Positions 22,123 to 30,023 are shown, counted from the stretch's first letter. The stretch is 32,496 bases of DNA from an uncultured Azohydromonas sp. (GCF_937926365.1 NZ_CALAOH010000149.1:1-32496), one strand, 5' to 3'. The notes: generated by a model from the letters alone, not told the origin. Translations and numbers: made by a program.

Positions 22123-24159
22123 TCAAGCCCGCGCCGGCACGGCGCGCGGCACGCGCGCGGCATCGGGCAGCGTGAAGCGGAACTCGGTGCCGCCCGGACC
22201 CTCGGGCTGCGGCGTGCTCTCGAACTCCAGCGCGCCGCCGTGCTGCTCGATCACGGTACGGCACAGGCTCAGTCCGAGACCCATGCCCTCGCTGCGCGTG
22301 GTGAAGAAGGGCGTGAACAGCCGCTGCGCCACCTCCGCCGGGATGCCCGGGCCGGCATCGATGACGCTGAAGCTCACGCGCCCCTCTTGCGACGGGTGCA
22401 CGCGCAGCCGCAGCACGCGCTGCGGCTGCGGCGTGGACGTCTCCATGGCCTGGATGCCGTTGCGCGTGAGGTTGAGCAGCACCTGCTCCACCATCGTGCG
22501 GTCGCACATCACGCGCGGGATCGGGTCCGGATATTCCAGCTCGATGCGCGTGCCGCTCTTGCGCGCCTGCAGCCGCACCAGCGGCAGCACAGCGTCGATG
22601 AGCTGGTCGGCGCGGATGCTCTCGCGCGCCTGCTCGCGGCGGCGCACGAAGTCGTGCACGCTCTTGATGACGCGGCCCGCGCGCTCGGCCTGCTCTGCGA
22701 TGCGCGTGACGGCGTGGCGCAGCATGTCGGGCGTCTGGTCATCGGGCTGCTGCAGCAGGTTCAGCGAGCCGGTGGCATAGCTGGCGATGGCCGCCAGCGG
22801 CTGGTTCAGCTCGTGGCTCAGCAGCGAGGCCATCTCGCCCACCGTGGCCAGCCGCGCCGAGGCCTGCAGCCGCTCCTGCTGCTGGCGCGAGAGCTCCTCC
22901 ACCCGGCGCTGCGCGCTCATGTCCAGCACCGCGCTCATCCAGCCCGTGTGGCGGCCGGCGCCGTCCACCAGCGGGGTCTCGTAGATCATCACCGGGAAGC
23001 GCTCGCCGTCGCGGCGCATGAACACCGTCTCGAAGCCTTCCTGGTGCGGGTTGGCCACCGGCTCGGCCCGCATGCGCGCAGCCTGGCGCTCGGTGTACTC
23101 CTCGACGAACTCGGGCGGCCAGTACGGCGGCGGCACGGTGTGGCGCAACTCCTCGGCGCTGAAGCGCACCATGGCGCAGAAGGCCGGGTTGACGTAGGAA
23201 ATGCGACCGTCGAGCGTGCGCGCGCGCAGCCCGGTGCTCAGCGAGTCCTCCATCGCCTTGCGGAAGGCCAGCGCCTCGGCCAATGCATGCTCGGCCCGCG
23301 CGCGGCGGCGCACGTCGCGCGCCAACAGCAGCAGCAGCGCGAACAGCACCACCGACAGCCCCAGCACCAGCGCCGTGGACAGGTTGGGAATGAGCTGCGG
23401 GCTGCCCTCGGCGCTGTCCACGCGCAGCTGCAGCGCGCTGCCCGGCAGCTCCAGCAGGTGGCGCGCGTGGTAGAAGCCCGCGCCGCGCGCCATGCCGGCG
23501 CGCGCCAGACGGGTGCCGTCCATCTCGACGATGGAGAACTCGTGCCGGCGCAGGCGCTGCGCGCCTGCGGACTCCTCCAGCAGCGTGCCCAGGCCGAAGC
23601 TCAGCACCACGAAGCCGTCGTGCCCACCGTCGCGCTGCACCGGGATGCAGGCGTCGATCACCTCCACGCCCAGCCCGCCGGGCTGGGGGACGAAGTAGCT
23701 GTGCGAGAAGGCCGGCGCGCTGGCACGGCGCGCGGCCGAGCAGGTCAGCTCGGTTTCGGCGCTCATCTGGTCGCGGCCAAGCTGCTCGAACAGCGGCGCG
23801 CTGTAGGGCGAGGCCAGGCTACCCAGCAGCGCCATGTCGGTCCCGCGCCGCTCCACGCGCAGCACCTCGTGCTGCGTGCGCAGCAACTCCGTGGCGCCGG
23901 CCTGCCAGGGCGCGGTGCCGCCGCCCCACAGCTGCGCCTGCAGCGCCTGCACGCTGCGCATCACGTTGCGGCGCAGCTCGGCCGACACCTCCTCGGCCAC
24001 GCGCTCCACCGCCTCCTGCTGGCGCGAGGCCTCGTGGCGCACCGTCAGCATCACCAGCATCGTCTGCGCCACCAGCAGCAGCGCCACCAGCGCGCCCCAC
24101 AGCAGCGTGCGCCGGATGCGGCCGGGCAGGGCATTGCGGAGGAACTGCAGGGCATTCAT
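22123..24159 (-). CDS. PAS-domain sensor histidine kinase, DctS-like
   Basis: The 678-residue membrane kinase has a first helix (19-40), a periplasmic sensing region (41-260), a second helix (261-281), a PAS domain (about 298-415, with ISYVNPAFCAMVRFSAEEL) and a kinase core. The phosphorylated His449 is in SLLSHELNQPLAAIASYATG, followed by an N box (NLTRNGIQAME), DAGPGIP and GMGLGLSLC for ATP. This HWE-free, FixL/DctS-like core pairs with FixJ-type regulators, and the regulator gene is next downstream. The layout of a periplasmic sensor between two helices plus a cytoplasmic PAS matches Rhodobacter DctS, and divergent maeB suggests that it senses C4-dicarboxylates such as malate; the ligand is inferred. 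The chain contains a few periplasmic cysteines (140, 171). Confidence 0.88.
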   Translation of the reverse strand: MNALQFLRNALPGRIRRTLLWGALVALLLVAQTMLVMLTVRHEASRQQEAVERVAEEVSAELRRNVMRSVQALQAQLWGGGTAPWQAGATELLRTQHEVLRVERRGTDMALLGSLASPYSAPLFEQLGRDQMSAETELTCSAARRASAPAFSHSYFVPQPGGLGVEVIDACIPVQRDGGHDGFVVLSFGLGTLLEESAGAQRLRRHEFSIVEMDGTRLARAGMARGAGFYHARHLLELPGSALQLRVDSAEGSPQLIPNLSTALVLGLSVVLFALLLLLARDVRRRARAEHALAEALAFRKAMEDSLSTGLRARTLDGRISYVNPAFCAMVRFSAEELRHTVPPPYWPPEFVEEYTERQAARMRAEPVANPHQEGFETVFMRRDGERFPVMIYETPLVDGAGRHTGWMSAVLDMSAQRRVEELSRQQQERLQASARLATVGEMASLLSHELNQPLAAIASYATGSLNLLQQPDDQTPDMLRHAVTRIAEQAERAGRVIKSVHDFVRRREQARESIRADQLIDAVLPLVRLQARKSGTRIELEYPDPIPRVMCDRTMVEQVLLNLTRNGIQAMETSTPQPQRVLRLRVHPSQEGRVSFSVIDAGPGIPAEVAQRLFTPFFTTRSEGMGLGLSLCRTVIEQHGGALEFESTPQPEGPGGTEFRFTLPDAARVPRAVPARA

Positions 24160-24207
24160 GGGGGCGCGCAGTATGCGTCAGGCACGCAAAGCTGCCCGAA
24201 GTTGAGG

Positions 24208-24233
24208 GGAGTCAACTTGACGACTCCTACAAT
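24208..24233 (+). promoter_or_regulatory. Inverted repeat and -10 element before maeB
   Basis: GGAGTC (24208-24213) and GACTCC (24222-24227) form a perfect dyad with an 8-base spacer, directly abutting TACAAT (24228-24233), a good -10. The dyad occupies the -35 to -10 interval, a typical operator position, 35 bases before the maeB ATG and in the 108-base spacer shared with the kinase gene. TTGAGG (24202-24207) is a possible but over-spaced -35 (20 bases). Confidence 0.5.
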
Positions 24234-24267
24234 CGTTGCCCCCCGCACAGCCAGAACGACTTTTCAC

Positions 24268-26562
24268 ATGTCCACTGCTGAAGACAAGCGCGCCGAGTTG
24301 CGCCGTGCCGCCCTCGAATACCACGAGTTTCCGAACCCAGGCAAGGTGTCCATCGCGGCGACCAAGTCCATGGTCAACCAGCGCGACCTGGCGCTGGCCT
24401 ACTCGCCGGGCGTGGCCTACGCGTGCGAGGAGATCGTGGCCGACCCGTCCGCGGCCTTCCGCTACACCGCGCGCGGCAACCTGGTGGCCGTGGTCAGCAA
24501 CGGCACCGCGGTGCTGGGCCTGGGCGACATCGGCCCGCTAGCGTCCAAGCCGGTGATGGAAGGCAAGGGCGTGCTGTTCAAGAAGTTCGCCGGCATCGAC
24601 GTCTTCGACCTGGAGATCAACGAGCGGAACCTCGACAAGCTGGTGGACGTCATTGCCGCGCTGGAGCCCACCTTCGGCGGCGTGAACCTCGAAGACATCA
24701 AGGCCCCGGACTGCTTCTACGTCGAGCGCAAGCTGCGCGAGCGCATGAAGATCCCCGTCTTCCATGACGACCAGCACGGCACCGCCATCGTCGTGGGCGC
24801 GGCGCTGCTCAACGGCCTGAAGGTCGTGGGCAAGGACATCACGAAGGTCAAGCTCGTGGCCTCGGGCGCCGGCGCCGCGTCGCTGGCCTGCCTGGGTCTG
24901 CTGCTCAAGCTGGGCCTGCCGCGCGAGAACATCTGGGTCACGGACCTCGCCGGCGTGGTCTACCAGGGCCGCACCGAGCTGATGGACCCGGACAAGGCTG
25001 AGTTCGCGCAGGAGACCTCGCTGCGCACGCTGTCCGAGGTGATCGAGGACGCCGACGTGTTCCTGGGCCTGTCGGCCGGCGGCGTGCTCAAGCCCGACAT
25101 GGTGCGGCGCATGGCGACCAAGCCGCTGATCTTCGCGCTGGCCAACCCCACGCCGGAGATCACGCCCGAGGAGGTCAAGACGGTGCGCGACGACGCCATC
25201 ATGGCCACCGGCCGCACCGACTACCCGAACCAGGTCAACAACGTCCTGTGCTTCCCGTACATCTTCCGCGGCGCGCTGGACTCGGGCGCCACGACGATCA
25301 CGGTGGAGATGGAGATCGCGGCGGTGCACGCCATCGCCGAGCTGGCACAGGCCGAGCAGAGCGAGGTGGTGGCTGCGGCCTACGCCGGCGCCAACCTGAG
25401 CTTCGGCCCCGAATACCTGATCCCGAAGCCCTTCGACCCGCGGCTGATGATCAAGATCGCCCCGGCGGTGGCGCAGGCGGCGGCGGACTCTGGCGTAGCC
25501 TCGCGCCCGATCCAGGATATGGACGCCTACCGCGAGAAGCTGCAGCACTTCGTTTATGCCTCGGGCACGACGATGAAGCCCATCTTCGCGGTGGCCAAGA
25601 CGGCGCAGGCGCGCCGCGTAGCCTACGCCGAGGGTGAGGAAGAGCGCGTGCTGCGCGCGGTGCAGATCGTGGTGGACGAGAACCTGGCGCGCCCGACGCT
25701 CATCGGCCGCCCGGCCGTGATCGCGCAGCGCATCCAGAAGTTCGGCCTGCGGCTGGAGCAGGGCCGCGACTACGACGTGGTCAACATCGAGCACGACGAG
25801 CGCTACACCGACTACTGGCAGACCTACCACCGGCTGATGGAGCGCAAGGGCGTCACGGCACAGTTCGCCAAGATCGAGATGCGTCGCCGCCTGACGCTCA
25901 TCGGCTCCATGCTGCTGCACAAGGGCGAGGTGGACGGGCTGATTTGCGGCACCTGGGGCACCACGGCGATGCATCTGGTGCACGTCGACGCGCTCATCGG
26001 CCGACGTCCGGGCGTCGAGAACTACGCGTGCATGAACGCGCTGATCCTGCCGAACAAGCAACTGTTCCTGGTGGACACGCACGTCAACTACGACCCGACG
26101 GCCGCGCAGATCGCCGAGATCACCATCCTGGCCGCGGAAGAACTGCGCCGCTTCGGCATCGAGCCCAAGGCCGCGCTGCTGTCGCACTCCAACTTCGGCT
26201 CCAGCAACCAGCCCTCGGCCGTGAAGATGCGCGAGGCCCTGGCGCTGGTGCAGGAGCAGGCGCCGTGGCTGGAAGTGGACGGCGAGATGCACGGCGACAC
26301 CGCGCTGGACCCCAAGCAGCGCGAGGCGCAGATGCCGCGCAGCACACTCACGGGCGAGGCCAACTTGCTGGTGCTGCCCAATATCGACGCGGCCAACATC
26401 GCCTACAACCTGCTCAAGACGGCCGCGGGCGGCGGCATCGCCATCGGCCCGATCCTGCTGGGCGCGGCCAAGCCGGTGCACATCCTCACGCCCTCGGCCA
26501 CCGTGCGTCGCATCGTCAACATGACGGCACTGACGGTCGCAGACGCCAACGCGCCGCGCTGA
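24268..26562 (+). CDS. maeB: NADP-dependent malic enzyme fused to phosphotransacetylase-like domain (MaeB)
   Basis: The 764-residue protein is the long MaeB type. The N-terminal malic enzyme part (about 1-430) shows LAYSPGVAYACEEI, TARGNLVAVVSNGTAVLGLG, the metal/substrate block FHDDQHGTAIVV and the nucleotide-binding VASGAGAASLACLGLLL. The C-terminal part (about 440-764) resembles phosphate acetyltransferase, with VDTHVNYDPTA and LLSHSNFGSS; in characterised MaeB it acts as an acetyl-CoA-sensitive regulatory domain rather than a transferase. The reaction is malate plus NADP to pyruvate, CO2 and NADPH, linking C4-acids to gluconeogenic and biosynthetic flux. ATG 24268 gives the usual MSTA...LRRAALEYHEFP start; an open frame runs on upstream but lies antisense to the kinase gene. 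A GC hairpin follows the stop. Confidence 0.96.
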   Translation: MSTAEDKRAELRRAALEYHEFPNPGKVSIAATKSMVNQRDLALAYSPGVAYACEEIVADPSAAFRYTARGNLVAVVSNGTAVLGLGDIGPLASKPVMEGKGVLFKKFAGIDVFDLEINERNLDKLVDVIAALEPTFGGVNLEDIKAPDCFYVERKLRERMKIPVFHDDQHGTAIVVGAALLNGLKVVGKDITKVKLVASGAGAASLACLGLLLKLGLPRENIWVTDLAGVVYQGRTELMDPDKAEFAQETSLRTLSEVIEDADVFLGLSAGGVLKPDMVRRMATKPLIFALANPTPEITPEEVKTVRDDAIMATGRTDYPNQVNNVLCFPYIFRGALDSGATTITVEMEIAAVHAIAELAQAEQSEVVAAAYAGANLSFGPEYLIPKPFDPRLMIKIAPAVAQAAADSGVASRPIQDMDAYREKLQHFVYASGTTMKPIFAVAKTAQARRVAYAEGEEERVLRAVQIVVDENLARPTLIGRPAVIAQRIQKFGLRLEQGRDYDVVNIEHDERYTDYWQTYHRLMERKGVTAQFAKIEMRRRLTLIGSMLLHKGEVDGLICGTWGTTAMHLVHVDALIGRRPGVENYACMNALILPNKQLFLVDTHVNYDPTAAQIAEITILAAEELRRFGIEPKAALLSHSNFGSSNQPSAVKMREALALVQEQAPWLEVDGEMHGDTALDPKQREAQMPRSTLTGEANLLVLPNIDAANIAYNLLKTAAGGGIAIGPILLGAAKPVHILTPSATVRRIVNMTALTVADANAPR

Positions 26563-26582
26563 TCCCGCGCAGCCCTTGCGCC

Positions 26583-26610
26583 GGCGCGGCCGCCTGAGGC
26601 GTGCCGCGCC
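26583..26610 (+). terminator. GC hairpin after maeB
   Basis: GGCGCGGC (26583-26590) pairs with GCCGCGCC (26603-26610), and the loop continues the stem as CGCC-TGA-GGCG with a one-base bulge. It begins 20 bases after the maeB stop. There is no T-run, so termination is probably weak or Rho-dependent. Confidence 0.5.
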
Positions 26611-26726
26611 TCCCGCGCCCGGTGCGCTCCGGACCGACATGCATGGTCCTGGTGCGCCCGGGTGCGGAATCTTCACGCCTCTGCCCCTTATAGCCTTCGG
26701 CTACTGCTGCAATTTGAGGCAAAAAC

Positions 26727-26755
26727 TTGAGGTTCCTTAGGGCTTTCGTTACCAT
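26727..26755 (+). promoter_or_regulatory. Sigma-70-type promoter of the ribonuclease-barstar unit
   Basis: TTGAGG (26727-26732), a 17-base spacer and TACCAT (26750-26755) lie in a locally AT-rich stretch, with transcription expected to begin about 24 bases before the ribonuclease start at 26786. Each hexamer matches the consensus at four of six bases. Confidence 0.5.
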
Positions 26756-26785
26756 CCTGCCTTTCGCAGATTTCAGGGTTATCCC

Positions 26786-27220
26786 GTGTTGAGGAGTGCT
26801 CAGCCGCAGCGACGGTGGTTCTTGCGCAAGTGGGGATTCGCTTTCGTTGCAGCCGCCGCACTCTTGGGCGGCATGGGTTGGGAGCCGGCGTGGAGCCGAA
26901 CCCCGGCCGATGCGCCAGCCGCGCTGCAGGAGGTGCCACTGTCGGCCTTGCCGGCACCGGCGCAGTCCACCGAACGGCTGATCCGCGCCGGCGGTCCCTT
27001 TCCCTACCAGAAGGATGGCAGCGTGTTCTTCAATCGCGAACGGCTTTTGCCCGTGCGCGAGCGCGGCCACTACAGGGAGTACACCGTGCCAACCCCCGGC
27101 CGCCACGATCGCGGCGCTCAGCGCATCGTCTGTGGCGGCAAACCGCCCACGAATCCTGAAGTCTGCTACTACACAAGCGACCACTACGCGAGCTTCAGCC
27201 GCATCGTGGCCGACCGATGA
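26786..27220 (+). CDS. Exported guanyl-specific ribonuclease of the barnase/N1-T1 family
   Basis: The 144-residue precursor has a Tat-like leader, QRRWFLRKWGF (8-18) followed by a hydrophobic stretch (19-30), and a mature ribonuclease domain from about residue 58. Against barnase it aligns as SVFFNRERLLP, HYREYTVPTPG (general base Glu98), RHDRGAQRIV (Arg109 and Arg113) and TSDHYASF (general acid His133), so all catalytic residues are kept. Two cysteines (116 and 127) could form the disulfide seen in RNase Sa-like members. The enzyme should cut single-stranded RNA after G outside the cytoplasm. A GTG start at 26786 is used because no ATG precedes the leader. A barstar gene begins 33 bases after the stop and would protect the producer. 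Whether it is nutritional or a weapon against competitors is not shown by the sequence. Confidence 0.9.
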   Translation: MLRSAQPQRRWFLRKWGFAFVAAAALLGGMGWEPAWSRTPADAPAALQEVPLSALPAPAQSTERLIRAGGPFPYQKDGSVFFNRERLLPVRERGHYREYTVPTPGRHDRGAQRIVCGGKPPTNPEVCYYTSDHYASFSRIVADR

Positions 27221-27253
27221 CCGATTTGTGTGACTCCAGGAGGTAACGCGACC

Positions 27254-27649
27254 ATGCTGTTGCAGACCGTCCGACCAAACATCGTCCAGTCGATACGCGC
27301 CTACCGCGTCGAGGACTTGATGCAGGCCGCCCAGGGCGCCGGCCAGCATTTCCTCCACGCTAACCTCAGCAACGCCCAGTCCAAGCAGGAGGTGCTGGAG
27401 AGCATCGCGCAGTCGTTCCTGTTCCCGGCGCATTTCGGCAAGAACCTCGATGCGCTCTATGACTGCATGACGGACCTGGTTCACAAGTCCGGTGCGCAGC
27501 CGGGCTTCGTGGTGGTGCTGGAGCAACTGCCCGACAACCCGCGCTTCGACCGCGAGGCGCGCGAGCAACTGCTGGACGTGTTCCGCGACGCGGCCGACTT
27601 CTGGGCCGAGCGGAAAGTCCCATTCAGGTGCTTCTATTCTTTTCAGTAG
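27254..27649 (+). CDS. Barstar-family ribonuclease inhibitor
   Basis: The 131-residue cytoplasmic protein belongs to the barstar family: LSNAQSKQEVLESIAQSFLFP, then HFGKNLDALYDCMTDLVHKS, where barstar places the helix and acidic residues that plug the ribonuclease active site, and a C-terminal strand with FVVVLEQLPDN. It has about 40 more residues than barstar itself (89), mostly at the N-terminus (MLLQTVRPNIVQSIRAYRV), as in proteobacterial homologues. It should inhibit any ribonuclease that folds before export. AGGAGG (27238-27243) ten bases before ATG 27254 fixes the start. Its TAG stop lies inside a 14-base palindrome. Confidence 0.92.
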   Translation: MLLQTVRPNIVQSIRAYRVEDLMQAAQGAGQHFLHANLSNAQSKQEVLESIAQSFLFPAHFGKNLDALYDCMTDLVHKSGAQPGFVVVLEQLPDNPRFDREAREQLLDVFRDAADFWAERKVPFRCFYSFQ

Positions 27650-27686
27650 CCCGCTCCCAGGAAAACGGGTCATGGGAGCGGGCTAC
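27646..27686. repeat. 14-base perfect palindrome spanning the barstar stop codon
   Basis: GTAGCCCGCTCCCA (27646-27659) and TGGGAGCGGGCTAC (27673-27686) are exact inverted copies with a 13-base loop. The barstar stop codon TAG lies in the left arm. No T-run follows, so it is not a classical terminator; it may be a repeat insertion, a message-stabilising hairpin or a recombination scar. Confidence 0.85.
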
Positions 27687-27690
27687 CGAG

Positions 27691-27810
27691 GTGGCCCCCA
27701 CGGAAAAGCCGAAGGCCCTCACGAAGGCCCAGCAACAGGCGAATTTCGGTACCAACATGCCGCTCATGTGCAGCGCCTTCGACACGGCGATGTGGCGCAG
27801 CGCGGCCTGA
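27691..27810 (+). CDS. Possible 39-residue protein, or C-terminal remnant of a lost gene
   Basis: From GTG 27691 to TGA 27810 one frame reads 39 residues, beginning VAPTEKPKALTKAQQQANFG and ending MCSAFDTAMWRSAA. About nine of ten codons end in G or C, as in real genes of this window, whereas the competing frame beginning at ATG 27672 does not show this. It is polar at the start and ends in a short hydrophobic/aromatic segment with one Cys. It lies between the palindrome after barstar and a strong terminator, so it would be co-transcribed. No family is recognised. The open frame continues back to 27628 through the palindrome, so it could be the tail of a gene whose front was replaced. Confidence 0.35.
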   Translation: MAPTEKPKALTKAQQQANFGTNMPLMCSAFDTAMWRSAA

Positions 27811-27845
27811 TCTGAAGCACCACGCTTCGGCACCGGTCCCCAAAG

Positions 27846-27871
27846 AAAAAGCGACCCTCGGGTCGCTTTTT
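27846..27871. terminator. Bidirectional Rho-independent terminator
   Basis: AAAAAGCGACC-CTCG-GGTCGCTTTTT is a perfect 11-base stem with T-runs on both strands. It ends the ribonuclease-barstar transcript on the plus strand and the rsmA transcript on the minus strand. Confidence 0.92.
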
Positions 27872-27906
27872 TCATGCCCGGCTCCGGGCCCGCGCTCCAG
27901 GCGGCT

Positions 27907-28686
27907 TCAGGCCGTTGCCGGCGACAGCGCCGCCGCCAGCGCGACGTACTCGTCCACCGGCACTTCCTCAGCGCGGCGCTGCAGATTGAAATCGCCGTTG
28001 AAGCCGCGCTGCTCCAGCCAGCGGCCCAGCGTGTGGCGCAGCAGCTTGCGGCGCTGCGAGAAGGCCACGGCCACGAGCTCCTGCAGCAGCGCCGCGTCCA
28101 GCGCCGCCGGCTTGGGCCAGGGCAGCATGCGCACGATGGAGGAGTCCACCCGCGGCGGCGGCTCGAAGGCCTCAGGCGGCACGTCGAACAGCGACTCCAC
28201 CTGGTAGCGCCACTGCAGCATCACCGACAGCCGCCCGTAGTCCTTGCCGCCGGGCGCGGCGGCCATGCGGTCCACCACTTCCTTCTGCAGCATGAAGTGC
28301 TGGTCCAGCACCACGTCGGCCGCGGGCAGCAGGTGGAACAGGATCGGCGAGGAGATGTTGTAGGGCAGGTTGCCCACCACGCGCAGCGGCCCCTGCGCGG
28401 CGCGCTCGGCGGCCAGCGCGCGGAAGTCCACCTGCAGCACGTCGGACTCGACCACCGTGAGCTCCGGGCGCCGGCGCAGCCGCGCCGCGAGGTCGCGGTC
28501 GAGCTCCACCACCGTGAGCGCGCCGCAGCGCGCCACCAGCGGGTCGGTCATGGCGCCCAGCCCGGGGCCGATCTCCACCAGCGGCTGCCCCGGGCGCGGG
28601 TCGATGGCGCGCACGATGGCATCGATGACGGCCGTGTCGGACAGGAAGTGCTGCCCGAAGCGCTTGCGCGCGATGTGCTGTCCCAT
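27907..28686 (-). CDS. rsmA: 16S rRNA dimethyladenosine transferase RsmA (KsgA)
   Basis: RsmA dimethylates two adjacent adenines near the 3' end of 16S rRNA (A1518 and A1519 in E. coli), a late 30S maturation step, using S-adenosylmethionine. The 259-residue protein has the family opening ARKRFGQHFLSD (6-17), SAM motif I VEIGPGLGAMT (37-47), the acidic motif VVELDRDL (59-66), VVESDVLQVDF and the catalytic NLPYNISSPIL (106-116). It starts two bases after the surA stop. In most relatives pdxA lies between surA and rsmA; here it does not. Confidence 0.97.
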   Translation of the reverse strand: MGQHIARKRFGQHFLSDTAVIDAIVRAIDPRPGQPLVEIGPGLGAMTDPLVARCGALTVVELDRDLAARLRRRPELTVVESDVLQVDFRALAAERAAQGPLRVVGNLPYNISSPILFHLLPAADVVLDQHFMLQKEVVDRMAAAPGGKDYGRLSVMLQWRYQVESLFDVPPEAFEPPPRVDSSIVRMLPWPKPAALDAALLQELVAVAFSQRRKLLRHTLGRWLEQRGFNGDFNLQRRAEEVPVDEYVALAAALSPATA

Positions 28687-28688
28687 GC

Positions 28689-30023
28689 TCAGCGCGGGTT
28701 CTCGCGCATCTCGACGTAGGCGCGCGAGCGCAGCTCGCGGACCCAGTCGGCATACGCCTGGTCGAAGCGCTGCTCGCGCAGCGCGTCGCGGGCGAGCTCG
28801 CGCAGCTGCTTGGGCTCCACCGCCACCTCGCGCCGCTCCAGCACCTGGATCAGGTGCACGCCGAAGCGCGAGACCACTGGCTCCGACAGCCCCATGGGCT
28901 GCAGCGCGTTCATGGCCTGCTCGAACTCGGGCACGAAGGAGCCGGGCGAGGTCCAGCCCAGGTCGCCGCCCTGCACGGCGCTGCCGTCCTGCGACTGCGT
29001 GCGCGCCAGCTCCTCGAAGCGCGCCTTGCCGCTCTCGATCTGGCGCCGGTACTCGGCCAGCCGCTGCTTGGCCACCTCCGCCGACAGCTGGGCCGAGGGA
29101 CGCAGCAGGATGTGGCGCGCGCGGGTCTGCGTCACGCGCAGCACGGCGCTGTCGCGCTTGTCCTGCAGCTTGAGCACGTGGAAGCCCGCGCCGGTGCGCA
29201 GCAGCTGCGGCGCCACCTGCCCGGGCTGCAGGCCGCGCACCCGCTCCACGAACACATCGGGCAGCCGCTGCGCGGGCCGCAGGCCGATCTCGCCGCCGCG
29301 CTCGCGGTTGTCGTCCTGCGACACCTGGCGTGCCACGGCGGCGAAGTCTTCGCCGCCGAGCACGCGCTGCAGCGCCTGCTCGGCCTGCGCGCGCAGCTTC
29401 TCGACCTCCGCCGCCGACGCGCTTTCGGGCACCGGCACCAGGATCTGCGCGATGTTGAGCTCGCTCTGGCCCCCCATCTCGCGGCGCTGCTTCTCGATGA
29501 AGGCATCGATGTCGGCGTCGCTGACACGGATGCGCTGCTGCAATTCACGCTCGCGCACGCGCTCGATCATGATCTGGTCGCGCAGGTTGGCGCGGAAGCG
29601 CTGCATGTCGATGCCGTCCTGGCGCAGCCGGTCACGCAGCTGGGCCGGCGTGATCTGGTTCTGCGCCGCGACGCTGGCCACGGCACGGTCCAGTTCGGCC
29701 TCGTCCACGCGCGCGCCGGTGTCGCGGGCATGGCTCAGGATCACGCGCTCGTCGATGAGCGCCTCCAGCACCTGCTGGCGCAGCTGGTCCTCCGGCGGCA
29801 GCCGCTGCCCGGCGCGCGCAGCCTCGGCGCGGATGCGCGCCAGGCGCTGTTCGACTTCCACCGCCGTCACCAGCTCCTGGTTGACGACGGCCACGATGAA
29901 GTCCGCGGTGCGCGGTGCGCTGGCGGCGGCGAGGGCGGACGGCACCGGCGCCTGCAGCGCGCACGCCGCCAGCAGCCAGCCGAGCACGAGGGTCTTGGGC
30001 TTGCGAAACAAGGGTTCACTCAC
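28689..30023 (-). CDS. surA: Periplasmic chaperone and peptidyl-prolyl isomerase SurA
   Basis: SurA carries unfolded outer-membrane proteins, LptD among them, across the periplasm to the BAM complex. From GTG 30023 the protein is 444 residues: a signal peptide (about 8-33, ending SALAAASA), the N-terminal chaperone region (FIVAVVNQELVTAVEVEQR and following helices), two parvulin domains (about 188-288 and 300-398, the second with RARHILLRPS, GGDLGWTSPGSFVPEFEQA and GVHLIQVLERR) and a C-terminal helix. The length agrees with the family. ATG 30095, which overlaps the lptD stop, is an alternative but would put 24 polar residues before the signal peptide. It lies between lptD and rsmA. Confidence 0.95.
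   Translation of the reverse strand: MSEPLFRKPKTLVLGWLLAACALQAPVPSALAAASAPRTADFIVAVVNQELVTAVEVEQRLARIRAEAARAGQRLPPEDQLRQQVLEALIDERVILSHARDTGARVDEAELDRAVASVAAQNQITPAQLRDRLRQDGIDMQRFRANLRDQIMIERVRERELQQRIRVSDADIDAFIEKQRREMGGQSELNIAQILVPVPESASAAEVEKLRAQAEQALQRVLGGEDFAAVARQVSQDDNRERGGEIGLRPAQRLPDVFVERVRGLQPGQVAPQLLRTGAGFHVLKLQDKRDSAVLRVTQTRARHILLRPSAQLSAEVAKQRLAEYRRQIESGKARFEELARTQSQDGSAVQGGDLGWTSPGSFVPEFEQAMNALQPMGLSEPVVSRFGVHLIQVLERREVAVEPKQLRELARDALREQRFDQAYADWVRELRSRAYVEMRENPR

Noticed and set aside
22240..24267. A long open plus-strand frame that runs through the kinase locus and joins maeB, which would give a protein of 1440 residues
   Set aside because: The upstream 676 residues are antisense to a complete histidine kinase with all motifs, are dominated by Arg, His, Gln and Ala, and resemble no protein. 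maeB has a normal start and promoter at 24268.
24538..26676. Uninterrupted minus-strand frame of about 712 codons opposite maeB
   Set aside because: Mirror frame of maeB with no recognisable domain, signal or plausible start.
26516..27673. Minus-strand frame of about 385 codons across the ribonuclease and barstar genes
   Set aside because: The plus strand has two recognisable families with catalytic residues, a ribosome binding site and a promoter; the minus frame has none.
27672..27815. 47-codon frame from ATG 27672 after barstar
   Set aside because: Many codons end in A or T, unlike the genes here; the overlapping frame ending at 27810 has the better codon signal.
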